Below, piece by piece: positions 49,595 through 58,544 of a stretch of 64,000 nt of DNA (its first letter is position 1; each line of letters opens with the position of its first letter). Location: assembly GCF_002939705.1 (NCBI RefSeq), contig NZ_MDCB01000006.1, positions 70,487 to 134,486 on the forward strand, written 5' to 3'. Source of the stretch: Xanthomonas albilineans (GTDB lineage: Bacteria; Pseudomonadota; Gammaproteobacteria; Xanthomonadales; Xanthomonadaceae). The position numbers and the translations under genes are program-made. The notes beneath the pieces were generated by a model. That model saw only the letters and a list, made by a program, of their open reading frames with translations. It was not told the origin of the DNA and did not search any database.

Positions 49595-50470
49595 ATGCCA
49601 ATGCCCCGACGATTCGCGCATTCGTGCGCGCTGTTGTTGTTGCTGGGCGCGACCATCGCTCCGGCGCAAACGCATCAACCAACCCCGACGTCTAGGCCGA
49701 TGCCGCTCAAGGTCATGAGCTTCAATGTCCGCGTGCCGATCGATACCGAGGGCGACAAGCGCTGGGAAGTGCGCCGCAGCGCGATGGCCGTCCTGATCCG
49801 CGCGCAGCATCCGGACCTGTTCGGCACCCAGGAGCTGGTCAAGCGCCAAGCCGACTATCTGGCCACGAAATTACCGGACTACCGCTGGTTCGGGCGCAGC
49901 CGCGACGGTAACGAAGACGGCGAACGCATGGGCGTTTTCTACGACCTCCATCGGTTGAAACTCCTCGCATCCGGCGACTTCTGGCTGTCCGACACGCCGG
50001 AAATCCCAGGCAGCATCAGTTGGGGGCATCCACTGCCGCGCATGGTGAACTGGGGACTGTTCGAGCGCATCGCCGATGGCCGCCGTTTTTATCTGTTCGA
50101 TACCCACCTGCCCTACCGCGAGCAAGACGAGTCGGCACGCGCCAAGGGAGCGGCCCTGATCCTGTCGCGTCTGCGGGCCTTACCGGCGAACGTGCCGGTC
50201 GTACTGATCGGCGATTTCAACACGGTGCAGGATTCGCCGACCTACCGCACCCTGACCCGAACCCTGACCGACGCGCGGACGCAGGTGCCGCAGCCGCAGG
50301 GACCGGAAGCGACCTTCCACGATTTCACCGGCCATCCGGACCGGCGCATCGACTGGATTCTCACCCGCGGACTGCATGCGACCCGCTACGCCACACTGGA
50401 TGCGCGACCGCAGGGACATTGGCCGTCGGACCATTTCCCGGTGATTGCCGAGTTCGCCTGGACGCCCTGA
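49595..50470 (+). CDS. Secreted endonuclease/exonuclease/phosphatase-family protein
   Basis: 291 residues with a signal peptide (residues 1-24, ending A-P-A-Q). EEP motifs: V-M-S-F-N-V-R, F-G-T-Q-E-L (metal-binding Glu), D-T-H-L-P-Y, V-L-I-G-D-F-N-T-V and the terminal S-D-H-F-P-V. Exported EEP proteins of this length act on phosphodiesters or phospholipids/sugar phosphates; the substrate is unknown. ATG at 49595. It is divergent from the nadV operon. Confidence 0.87.
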   Translation: MPMPRRFAHSCALLLLLGATIAPAQTHQPTPTSRPMPLKVMSFNVRVPIDTEGDKRWEVRRSAMAVLIRAQHPDLFGTQELVKRQADYLATKLPDYRWFGRSRDGNEDGERMGVFYDLHRLKLLASGDFWLSDTPEIPGSISWGHPLPRMVNWGLFERIADGRRFYLFDTHLPYREQDESARAKGAALILSRLRALPANVPVVLIGDFNTVQDSPTYRTLTRTLTDARTQVPQPQGPEATFHDFTGHPDRRIDWILTRGLHATRYATLDARPQGHWPSDHFPVIAEFAWTP

Positions 50471-50537
50471 TCCAGGTCGCTGGCGCGCCAGTTCTCATCG
50501 CAACCGCCCCCACCCCGCACCAGCGCAACCACAAAAA

Positions 50538-50564
50538 ACGCGCCACCGCTAAGCGATGGCGCGT
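50538..50564 (-). terminator. Intrinsic terminator of prc
   Basis: 8-bp stem ACGCGCCA / TGGCGCGT with an 11-base loop; the minus-strand transcript continues into TTTTTT. It lies about 35 bases past the prc stop and faces the end of the EEP gene. Confidence 0.8.
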
Positions 50565-50598
50565 GTTGTGCTGGCACGGCGGTGAAGTGCCGAATCGG

Positions 50599-52776
50599 TC
50601 AGTCGGCCCAGCGCCCCGGGCCGGTGGATTGCGGCAGCACCTGCGCCGACAACGGATGATCCTTTTCCAGCAGGTTCACCGCATCGGCCAGGATCGATGC
50701 CGATTCGCGTAGCAGTGGGTCCGGGCGCTTGTCGACCAGCTTCTCGCGCGCGGCATCCTTGACGATATCGCGCTCGTTGCCGGTCAAGCCGTCGTCGCTG
50801 CTATCCTCGGCCAGCGGATCCAGCGGCAGGCCAAGCTGCTTGCGGATCTCCTGGCGTTGTTTGCGCTGGGCATCCTGCTTCTCGCGTTCCGCACGGCGCT
50901 CGGCCTCGTTGAGCACCACGTATTTTTTGGCGGCCTCGGTCCGGAACTGGCGCACATCCTCTTCCCACCACTGAAATTCCTTGTCGTTGGCGATACGGCT
51001 GGCATGCTGCGCCTCCAACTTCGGCAACAACGCAGCAAAATTGCCGTACTGGGTGTGCGGCACCGCAGCGATGCGACTCCACGGCAACGCGTTGGCGTAG
51101 GTGCTCTCGCCGAACTCGGTGGCGTCAACGCTGGCCGGGAAGGCGATATCCGGCACCACACCCTTGTGCTGGGTACTGCTGCCGCTGATGCGGAAGAACT
51201 GCGCGATGGTCAGTTTGACCTGACCGAAGCGGTCGGTCTGGTTGGCCGGCCAGCGATCCAGATCGACGATATTCTGCACCGTGCCCTTGCCGAAGCTGGT
51301 CTCGCCGATCACCAGGCCACGGCCATAGTCCTGAATGGCGCCGGCGAAGATCTCCGAGGCCGAGGCCGAGCCGCGGTTGATGAGTACCGCCAGCGGACCA
51401 TCCCAGGCCACGGAGGGATTCTGATCGCTGTTGACGGTGACGCGGCCACCGGATTCGCGTACCTGCACCACCGGGCCTTGCTCGATGAACAAACCGGTCA
51501 GTTCGATCGCCTCATCCAGTGAACCGCCGCCGTTATTGCGCAAGTCCAGCACCACCCCATCGACCTTGTCAGCCTTGAAGCCGGCCAATAGCTTGGCTAC
51601 ATCGCGGGTCGCCGAGGCGTAGTCCTTGGCGTTGCGGCGGCGGCCTTCGAAGTCCTGGTAGAACGCCGGCAGCTTGATGACAGCAACGCGACGCGCCGGC
51701 TGGCCATCTTTCGCTGGCAGGGTGATGGTCTCGCCCTTGGCGGCCTGCTCGGCCAAACGCACCTTCCGCCGGGTCAGCAGAACCTGACGATGCTTGCCGT
51801 CCACACCGGCCTCGGCCGGAATGTATTCCAGGCGTACCTGCGTGTCTTTGTCGCCACGGATCTTGGCCACGACATCGTCGATGCGCCAGCCGATCACGTC
51901 CTCGATCGGGCCAGTCTTGCCCTGACCGACGCCGACGATGCGATCACCCGGCTTGAGCGTGCCATCCAGCGCCACCGGGCCACCCGGGATGACCTCGCGG
52001 ATCACCACCAGGTCGTCCTGCTTCTGCAACTGCGCGCCGATGCCCTCTAGCGACAGCGACATCTGCTGATTGAAATTCTCGGCGGTGCGGGGAGTGAAGT
52101 AGTCGGTGTGCGGATCGACGGTGTTGGTATAAGCGTTCATGAAGAACTGGAACACGTCCTCGCTCTTCAGTTCCTTGACCGAATCGGCGAGGTTCGCGTA
52201 GCGCTTGTCCAGGGTCTTGCGGATGTCCTCGGACTTCTTGCCAGCGAGCTTGAGCCGCAACCAATCGTTCATCACCGATTTGCGCCACAACGCATCCAGT
52301 TCTTGATCGTCCTTGGCCCACGGCGCCTTCTTGCGGTCGTACTCGAATTTCTCGTTGCCGTCGAAATTGAAGTCCTGTTTGAGCAACTTGCGCGCGTAGG
52401 CGATGCGCTGGTCCACGCGCTGCCGGTAGACGGCGAAGATATCGAACGCCGGTTCGAGCTCACCGGAAGCGATGCTGGCACCGAGGTTGTTCTGGAACCC
52501 GGCGAACTTGTCGACGTCGGCCTGGGTGAAGAACTGCTTGCTACCGTCCAGGGTCTCCAGATACTTGTTGAAGACCTCCTTCGACGTCGCCTCGTCGAGT
52601 GCGCGCGGTCGGTAGGCATAGCGGCTATCGGACAGCAATCCATAGACCAACTTGGAAGTGGTGGACTGGTCGGCAGTGGCGGCGGCCGGCAAGGGCGGCG
52701 CCTCGGTACGGGCGAACAACGCCAGCGGTGCGATCAGCGCAAACGCCAGCAGGAAGACGGGAGCTTTGAATTTCAT
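50599..52776 (-). CDS. prc: Tail-specific (carboxy-terminal processing) protease
   Basis: 725 residues: signal peptide 1-22, N-terminal helical domain with D-P-H-T-D-Y-F-T-P, a PDZ domain (G-G-P-V-A-L-D-G-T-L-K-P-G-D-R-I) and an S41 peptidase domain with nucleophile Ser in G-S-A-S-A-S-E-I-F-A-G and the general-base Lys in S-F-G-K-G-T-V-Q. A DUF3340-type C-terminal region (E-R-R-A-E-R-E-K ...) follows. In E. coli Prc trims periplasmic proteins and regulates peptidoglycan hydrolases. In this window it is the native downstream neighbour of lipA; the Tn7-like element now separates them. Confidence 0.95.
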   Translation of the reverse strand: MKFKAPVFLLAFALIAPLALFARTEAPPLPAAATADQSTTSKLVYGLLSDSRYAYRPRALDEATSKEVFNKYLETLDGSKQFFTQADVDKFAGFQNNLGASIASGELEPAFDIFAVYRQRVDQRIAYARKLLKQDFNFDGNEKFEYDRKKAPWAKDDQELDALWRKSVMNDWLRLKLAGKKSEDIRKTLDKRYANLADSVKELKSEDVFQFFMNAYTNTVDPHTDYFTPRTAENFNQQMSLSLEGIGAQLQKQDDLVVIREVIPGGPVALDGTLKPGDRIVGVGQGKTGPIEDVIGWRIDDVVAKIRGDKDTQVRLEYIPAEAGVDGKHRQVLLTRRKVRLAEQAAKGETITLPAKDGQPARRVAVIKLPAFYQDFEGRRRNAKDYASATRDVAKLLAGFKADKVDGVVLDLRNNGGGSLDEAIELTGLFIEQGPVVQVRESGGRVTVNSDQNPSVAWDGPLAVLINRGSASASEIFAGAIQDYGRGLVIGETSFGKGTVQNIVDLDRWPANQTDRFGQVKLTIAQFFRISGSSTQHKGVVPDIAFPASVDATEFGESTYANALPWSRIAAVPHTQYGNFAALLPKLEAQHASRIANDKEFQWWEEDVRQFRTEAAKKYVVLNEAERRAEREKQDAQRKQRQEIRKQLGLPLDPLAEDSSDDGLTGNERDIVKDAAREKLVDKRPDPLLRESASILADAVNLLEKDHPLSAQVLPQSTGPGRWAD

Positions 52777-53028
52777 CTAGGGACTCTCGGCACCAGGCCG
52801 TCAGGAGGGGCAGCACATCGCGTCAGACAACAACACAGTGGAGCAAGTTTCAGGCCGTGTCACCTGTTCCTGAACCAGACTAGCCGCCTACCTGCGCAGA
52901 AATGTGAACGGCACCGGTGCGGGACGTGCGGATGCTGGTGCCGGGGGGATGAACGCGAAGGACACGGCGACAACGCGCGCCGCTTCACCGGCACGCAGAG
53001 AGGGAAAGCAGGTCGCCGCGCTCAGCCC

Positions 53029-53033
53029 GCGAC
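53029..53033. repeat. Target-site duplication, left copy
   Basis: GCGAC immediately outside the left terminal repeat; identical to 61811-61815 outside the right terminal repeat. Five bases is the standard duplication size for Tn7/Tn5053-type transposition. Confidence 0.93.
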
Positions 53034-53045
53034 TGTGAATTCCAA
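53034..53045 (+). repeat. Left terminal inverted repeat
   Basis: TGTGAATTCCAA, the exact reverse complement of 61799-61810. Starts with TGT as Tn7-family ends do. Confidence 0.92.
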
Positions 53046-53053
53046 AGCTCGCA

Positions 53054-53102
53054 TGTACTACGCCGCCCAATGAAGCCTATTATTACATCGATCCTTTGTA
53101 CT
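53054..53102 (+). repeat. Candidate TnsB-binding repeats, left end
   Basis: Two copies of TGTACT (53054-53059 and 53097-53102), in direct orientation inside the left end; the second is in TTTGTACTGG. A third copy lies inverted at 61745-61750 near the right end in TTTGTACTAG. Tn7-like ends carry several transposase-binding repeats of roughly 20 bp; these are the only recurring motifs I found. Confidence 0.45.
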
Positions 53103-53163
53103 GGTTGCCAACAGACCCGGCGACTGGGTCCGAAATTCCACCGCTTGAGAGGACTGGTTCGCC

Positions 53164-53817
53164 ATGCCCGTCCGTAAGATCGCTAAGAGCTACCGCAACG
53201 TGACCGGCATCGTGGCTGCGGCGAAGGCCGCTGGGCCGGCGCAGTTTGAGTCGACCCTGGAGCGGGACTTCCTCACTCGGCTGGAGTTCTCGCCCTACGT
53301 GCGCAGCTTCGAGGTACAGCCGGTCACCCTGTCCTGGCACGACGACGGACGCGAGCGACGCTACACGCCCGACGTGCTGGTGCACTTCAAGGCGCGGCAC
53401 GGTGCCGAACCGACCCCGCTGCTATGCGAGGTGAAGTCCCGCTCCGACCTGCGCGAGCAATGGCTGGACTTGAAACCCAAGTTCCGGGCCGCCATCCGCT
53501 TCGCCAAGGCACAGGGATGGCGATTCAAGCTGGTGACCGAAGCGGAGATCCGGACACCGTACCTCGACAACGCCCGATTCCTGCTGCCCTTCGTGCGGCG
53601 CGGTCCGCCACCTGCGGACGACATGGACGTGCTCGACAATTCGCTGTGCGAACTGGGCGAAGCCGACGTGCAGACCCTGTTGGAAACCGCCTGCCGCGAC
53701 GAATGGAACCGCGCCCGGTTGCTACCGGCGCTGTGGTACCTCGTCGGCACCTTCCACTTCGGTGCGGATTTGAACGCATCACTGACCATGTCCAGCCGTA
53801 TCTGGAGCAAGGGATGA
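53164..53817 (+). CDS. tnsA: TnsA-like transposon endonuclease
   Basis: 217 residues. Restriction-endonuclease-like catalytic core: Glu in F-E-S-T-L-E-R-D-F (residues 28-36), Asp70 in Y-T-P-D-V-L-V and E89-x-K91 in C-E-V-K-S-R, matching the Tn7 TnsA triad. A winged-helix C-terminal part follows (D-N-S-L-C-E-L-G onwards). TnsA cuts the 5' ends of the element so that, with TnsB, it moves by cut-and-paste. ATG at 53164; the stop overlaps the tnsB start by ATGA. Confidence 0.92.
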   Translation: MPVRKIAKSYRNVTGIVAAAKAAGPAQFESTLERDFLTRLEFSPYVRSFEVQPVTLSWHDDGRERRYTPDVLVHFKARHGAEPTPLLCEVKSRSDLREQWLDLKPKFRAAIRFAKAQGWRFKLVTEAEIRTPYLDNARFLLPFVRRGPPPADDMDVLDNSLCELGEADVQTLLETACRDEWNRARLLPALWYLVGTFHFGADLNASLTMSSRIWSKG

Positions 53818-55682
53818 ATTCCACACCCGCCACCTTCGCCGTACAACCCGGCACCGAAGTACTGGTAGGCCAACGACGTGGCACCGTTACCCGCATCCTC
53901 GACTTGGACGCCGTGCTGATCCGCGACTCCGAAACCGGCCAGATCCGCCAGGCGAAATTGACGGAACTGCAGCCAGCCATGCCAAGCATGGCCCTCGCCG
54001 CGCCCGGGCTGGAAGATCTCGCCGATGAAGACTGGCAGACGGCGCAACGCAGGCTGGATGTCATCCACCCGCTAGTACGAAAACGCGGGCGCACTCGCTC
54101 CGAAGTCAGCCAACGCGCGCGCGAGTTCGACCTGCATCCGAACACCTTATACAAGTGGCTGACCGCCTACGAAGCGACGGGACGGCTTACGGCACTCATG
54201 CCGAAGACGCGCCGCGACAAAGGGGCTCCGAAGCTTGCGGCTGAGATCGAAGCGATCATGCAGGCATCGATCGAAGACATCTACCTGACCTCGCAGCGCA
54301 AGCCGGTCTCCCGCGTCTGCGAAGACGTGCGCCGGCGCTGCTTGAACGCTGGGCTGGAGCCGCCACACGCGAACACGATCCGCAACCGGATCGCGCAGTT
54401 GGCGGAGCCACTGCGCACCAAGCGCCGCGAGGGCAGAAAGGCAGCGAGTGAGGCTTTTTCGCCGATCGAAGGCGAGTTCCCCGGCGCAGACTGGCCGCTC
54501 GCAGTCGTACAGATCGACCACACAAAACTCGACATCATCCTGGTAGACGACCATCACCGGCGCCCGATCGGCCGCCCATGGATCACGCTCGCCATCGATG
54601 TTTTCAGCCGCATGGTCGCGGGCTTCTACGTTTCCTTCGACCCGCCGGGCGCTCTGGCGACCGGCCTGTGCGTCGCGCATGCGGTCCTGCCAAAGGAGCA
54701 ATGGCTGGCGAAGCGCGACATCGATGCGGAGTGGCCCGTGTGGGGCTTCCCCAAGACGCTGCACATGGACAACGCCAAGGAATTCCGCGGCCTGATGCTG
54801 CAGCGAGCATGCGCCGAGTACGGCATCGACATCAACTGGCGGCCGGTGGCGCGACCGCACTTCGGCGGCCACATCGAGCGGCTCCTCGGCACAGCCGGCA
54901 AGGAAATCCACACGCTCCCTGGTACGACCTTTTCCAATCCGCAGCAACGCGGCGACTACGACTCGGAAGGCAAGGCAGCGCTGACACTGAGCGAATTCGA
55001 AGCGTGGCTGACCGTTTACATCTCGCAGGTCTACCACCAGCGCAAACATTCCTCGCTTGGGATGTCGCCGCTCGCCAAGTACCGGGAAGGCGTCTTCGGC
55101 ACGGAACAGCGACCTGGCGTGGGCCTGCCAGCGCGCATCGCCGACGAAGACCGGCTACGACTCGACTTCACTCCGTTTGTGGAACGCACGGTCCAGGACT
55201 ACGGCGTCGTGATCGACGAGGTGCACTACTATCACGACGTGCTGCGGCGCTGGATCGGCGCGAAGGATCCGACTTCGCCGAAGACGAAGCGGAAGTTCGT
55301 CTTCCGGCGCGACCCACGCGACATCAGCACGATCTGGTTCTTCGACCCAGAGTTGCGCACCTACTATCCGATTCCATACCGCGACACGTCGCATCCGGCT
55401 ATCAGCCTCTGGGAACTGCGCGAAGTCGAGCGCATGGTCAAGCAGGTTGGTAACGAGCCGGACGAACGCACCTTGTTCAAGGCTTACGACCGTATGCGCT
55501 CCATCGAGGATGATGCGCAGGCAAAGACCAAGGCCGTGCGGCGGGTCCAGCAGCGGCGGCGCGACGGTCTTGGCGCAGAGAAGCCGTCGATGGCGACCGG
55601 CCCCGTCGTTGAGACCGCTATTACCCCAGAGACGATCAAGCCGTTCGACGAGCTGGATCCGCTGAGCGAAGGACATGTCTGA
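53814..55682 (+). CDS. tnsB: TnsB/TniA-family DDE transposase
   Basis: 622 residues. N-terminal DNA-binding helix-turn-helix domains (H-P-N-T-L-Y-K-W-L near 108-116), then a retroviral-integrase-type catalytic core with D235 (Q-I-D-H-T), D319 (H-M-D-N-A-K-E-F) and E355 (G-G-H-I-E-R-L-L-G), and a C-terminal beta-barrel and tail. It binds the ends and makes the 3' cuts and joins. Coupled to tnsA (ATGA overlap) and to tnsC (8-base overlap). Confidence 0.95.
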   Translation: MNSTPATFAVQPGTEVLVGQRRGTVTRILDLDAVLIRDSETGQIRQAKLTELQPAMPSMALAAPGLEDLADEDWQTAQRRLDVIHPLVRKRGRTRSEVSQRAREFDLHPNTLYKWLTAYEATGRLTALMPKTRRDKGAPKLAAEIEAIMQASIEDIYLTSQRKPVSRVCEDVRRRCLNAGLEPPHANTIRNRIAQLAEPLRTKRREGRKAASEAFSPIEGEFPGADWPLAVVQIDHTKLDIILVDDHHRRPIGRPWITLAIDVFSRMVAGFYVSFDPPGALATGLCVAHAVLPKEQWLAKRDIDAEWPVWGFPKTLHMDNAKEFRGLMLQRACAEYGIDINWRPVARPHFGGHIERLLGTAGKEIHTLPGTTFSNPQQRGDYDSEGKAALTLSEFEAWLTVYISQVYHQRKHSSLGMSPLAKYREGVFGTEQRPGVGLPARIADEDRLRLDFTPFVERTVQDYGVVIDEVHYYHDVLRRWIGAKDPTSPKTKRKFVFRRDPRDISTIWFFDPELRTYYPIPYRDTSHPAISLWELREVERMVKQVGNEPDERTLFKAYDRMRSIEDDAQAKTKAVRRVQQRRRDGLGAEKPSMATGPVVETAITPETIKPFDELDPLSEGHV

Positions 55683-56574
55683 CACGCACGCCCACCTGAG
55701 CGCCGCTGCGGCAGCATGGCTGACGCTGTCGGCGGTGGAGCGGATCGAACGGATTCGCTCGCCGCGCTGGATCGGTTATCCGCGTACCAAATCCATCATC
55801 GCGAAGCTTGAGAACCTGCTTACCTGGCCAAAGTCGCACCGCATGCCGAACCTGCTACTAGTCGGCGACACCAACAACGGCAAGACCATGCTGGTGCAGC
55901 GCTTCCGCTCACTGCATCCCGCGCGCGATAACCCACAGGGCCAAGGCGTTCGCGTGCCGGTGCTGGCCATCCAGGCGCCGCCCACACCCGATGAGGGCCG
56001 GTTCTACAACGCCATCCTGGAACTGCTTTTCGCCCCCTACAAGCCGAACGACCGTGTGGACAAGAAGCAGGCACAGGTGGTCAAGCTGCTGCGTTACGTC
56101 GGCCTGCAGATGCTGGTCATCGACGAGATCCACCACATCTTGGCCGGAAACCTCAACCGGCAGCGCACCTTCCTCAACGTCATCAAGTACCTGGGCAACG
56201 AGCTGCAGGTTCCTATCGTGGGCGTGGGCACGAAGGACGCCTTCCGCGCGATCCAGACCGACCCGCAGCTCGCCAACCGCTTCGAGCCGGCCCTGCTGCC
56301 GCGCTGGACCTTCGATGCCGACTTCCTGCGCTTGCTGGCCAGCTTTGAGCGGATGCTGCCGCTGGCCGAGCCGTCGAACCTGCATGATACGTCGCTGGCA
56401 GCGAAGTTGTTTTCGCTGAGCGAAGGCTACCTCGGCGAACTATCGACGCTGCTAACGCTCGCTGGTGCCTCGGCGGTCGAATCTGGCCGCGAGCGCATCG
56501 ATGCCAAGTTGATCGAAGCCCTTGGCTGGGTCTCGCCTTCGGAGCGCAGGCGCCAAGCTGAACGGGTGCTGTGA
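55675..56574 (+). CDS. tnsC: TnsC/TniB-type AAA+ transposition regulator
   Basis: 299 residues. Walker A G-D-T-N-N-G-K-T at 64-71, Walker B M-L-V-I-D-E-I-H-H at 146-154, sensor region V-G-V-G-T-K-D-A-F. At under 300 residues it is the short TniB-like form seen in Tn5053 and some Tn7-like or CRISPR-associated elements, far shorter than the 555-residue TnsC of Tn7. It forms ATP-dependent filaments that link target selection to the transposase. It overlaps tniQ by ATGA. Confidence 0.93.
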   Translation: MSDTHAHLSAAAAAWLTLSAVERIERIRSPRWIGYPRTKSIIAKLENLLTWPKSHRMPNLLLVGDTNNGKTMLVQRFRSLHPARDNPQGQGVRVPVLAIQAPPTPDEGRFYNAILELLFAPYKPNDRVDKKQAQVVKLLRYVGLQMLVIDEIHHILAGNLNRQRTFLNVIKYLGNELQVPIVGVGTKDAFRAIQTDPQLANRFEPALLPRWTFDADFLRLLASFERMLPLAEPSNLHDTSLAAKLFSLSEGYLGELSTLLTLAGASAVESGRERIDAKLIEALGWVSPSERRRQAERVL

Positions 56575-57590
56575 TGCCGCTGTCCGGCGATCTCTGGCCG
56601 GCGCATCCCAAACCCTTGCCGGACGAACTGCTCTCGTCCTGGATTGCGCGCATCGCGTGCGCGAACGGCCTCAAGCTACAGACCTTCTGCGATCGTGTGT
56701 TCGGAAAAGAGCACCAATTGTGGAACCGCGACATTGACCGCCTGGCTCCGCCCTGGCTACTAGCATTGCTCGCACGCCACACCGGAACTCCGATCAGAAC
56801 CGTTCGGCGCACAACACTCAACATCTACCGGGGGTGGCTGTTCCGCGAACGACATTCCGCTGGACAACTGCGCTGGATACTTCCCGCTGGAATCTACCAC
56901 CGTACGCGCCGCCGCTTCGGTGTTCAGTACTGTCCGCAGTGCCTGGCTGATGACGAGGAGCCCTACTTCCGCACGCGTTGGCGCGTGGCCGCGCTGACAT
57001 TCTGCGCGGGGCACCGCCTACGCCTGCATGACCGATGCCCGGCTTGCGCCGCACCCATCGTTTATCACCGCCGCGAACTGGGGCGACCGAATGTCACGGA
57101 ACCGGGCCTGCTGTGCCTTTGCCACGCCTGCAACTTCGACCTCCGCAAGGCAGAGCGTGTTGGATTTCTTCCGTATGAAGCGAGCATAGGCACCGAACTC
57201 ACCGAGATTGCCGCGCACGTTGCCGGCAGGACTACCGATTTGAGCATCGGCCACATGGACGTCCTGCACCAGCTATGCAAAGTGATGGTCAGCCTGCGCA
57301 AGTCCGCTCAACTCGGCGCGTTCACAGCTCACGCCATTGGCGCGCCAGACCTAGCCGTCCCTCGCGGCCGCCAAGCCTTTGAATCGCGACCCATCCAGGA
57401 GCGCGATCACATCATCCAGTTGGCTACCTGGTTACTGGCGGCACCGCAAGTCCGTCTTGACGAGGCATGGCGAGCGAAAGCCGTGCGCTACAGTGATCTG
57501 GTGCGTGATTTCCCTGAGGCTTCGCAGTGGTACCTTGCGACTGTTGATACGTTTAATCGAGGCCGTACTCGGCGCGTCAAATCGACGTGA
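56571..57590 (+). CDS. tniQ: TniQ/TnsD-family target-selection protein
   Basis: 339 residues. TniQ signature near the N-terminus (P-L-P-D-E-L-L-S-S-W-I-A-R-I-A) and two zinc-finger sets: Y-C-P-Q-C ... C-A-G-H ... C-P-A-C (about residues 119-158) and C-L-C-H-A-C (about 181-186). TniQ/TnsD proteins recognise the attachment site and recruit TnsC. Tn7 TnsD is about 500 residues, so this is a shorter form with less DNA-binding C-terminus. As the only TniQ present it is the likely determinant of insertion at lipA. Confidence 0.92.
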   Translation: MMPLSGDLWPAHPKPLPDELLSSWIARIACANGLKLQTFCDRVFGKEHQLWNRDIDRLAPPWLLALLARHTGTPIRTVRRTTLNIYRGWLFRERHSAGQLRWILPAGIYHRTRRRFGVQYCPQCLADDEEPYFRTRWRVAALTFCAGHRLRLHDRCPACAAPIVYHRRELGRPNVTEPGLLCLCHACNFDLRKAERVGFLPYEASIGTELTEIAAHVAGRTTDLSIGHMDVLHQLCKVMVSLRKSAQLGAFTAHAIGAPDLAVPRGRQAFESRPIQERDHIIQLATWLLAAPQVRLDEAWRAKAVRYSDLVRDFPEASQWYLATVDTFNRGRTRRVKST

Positions 57591-57620
57591 GACCAGCATA
57601 GAGGCTAGCGCATACTGAAC

Positions 57621-58478
57621 TTAGGCTACTTCGGCACGCGATGGGGCGATGCTGCGTGGCACCACCAGCCCGTCTTTAAGGATCATCACTTCGCTGCCGC
57701 GAAACCTGCCATTTGCACTGTAGTGCAGCCCGAATCGCTTCTGTCGGTAACTAGCGTACAACTTCTTGATCGGTGCCACTGCGTCGTACGAAACGATCCA
57801 TGGCTGTCCGATGGTAGCCACCCGCGTGGCAATGTCGACATGACTTTCGTGACTGTAATGGTGCTCATATAACCCACGCCCCTTCACGTAGTACGGTGGA
57901 TCGAGATAGACCAACGTACTCGCCGGCAACGTCGGCAGCACCGCGTCGATCAAAACTGCGGCATCCAAGTTATACAGCGAGATAGCTTCCGCTCGTACAG
58001 CAATGCGCTCAATGCGTGCAATCATGTCTTCTTTGTTGAAGCGTGCGTCTAAGGTCCACGCCCCGTCCTGCGCCTTGCCACCGATCACACCACCGCGAAT
58101 GATGCCGGAGCGGTTGGTGCGATTGAGAAAAAATGTGGAGAACGCTAGGTCAAGCCCATTGGCATTGGGATCATCCTGGATCCGCCTTTGCGCATGCCAC
58201 ACTTCCATATTCACATCTGTCGACGCAATTCTGGCGCACAACTCGTCGGCCTGATGCAGCACTGCATGCCAGAACGCGTGAATTGATCGGTTAAGGTCAT
58301 TGATATGAATATGAGAGACCACATTCGCCAGCAGCAGGCTGACTGCAATGCCGGCCCCGCCAGCATACGGCTCCATGTAGTGACCGCCTTGTAGTCCGTT
58401 ACGATCGATGACTTTGCGCATGAAACGGGTCAGTCGGCCCTTACCACCGGGGTAGCGCAATGGAGTGTCGTAAGGCAC
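57621..58478 (-). CDS. D12-class (Dam-like) adenine-N6 DNA methyltransferase
   Basis: 285 residues with the alpha-class motif order: L-R-Y-P-G-G-K-G-R-L (motif X) at 7-16, the SAM-binding E-P-Y-A-G-G-A-G (motif I) at 36-43, and catalytic D-P-P-Y at 193-196. It would methylate adenine N6 in a short DNA site. It is the last gene of a minus-strand operon within the transposon, 66 bases after the ParB-like gene. Alone it could be a regulator or anti-restriction enzyme; with the ParB-like protein it could form a restriction-modification-like pair. This stretch is AT-richer than the tns operon. Confidence 0.9.
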   Translation of the reverse strand: MPYDTPLRYPGGKGRLTRFMRKVIDRNGLQGGHYMEPYAGGAGIAVSLLLANVVSHIHINDLNRSIHAFWHAVLHQADELCARIASTDVNMEVWHAQRRIQDDPNANGLDLAFSTFFLNRTNRSGIIRGGVIGGKAQDGAWTLDARFNKEDMIARIERIAVRAEAISLYNLDAAVLIDAVLPTLPASTLVYLDPPYYVKGRGLYEHHYSHESHVDIATRVATIGQPWIVSYDAVAPIKKLYASYRQKRFGLHYSANGRFRGSEVMILKDGLVVPRSIAPSRAEVA

Positions 58479-58544
58479 GGCGTGGGGAGCTCCTAATCCT
58501 TTGCCGTTTTATAACAACCTTTGGCCAAGATGGCCAGCTTGGCC

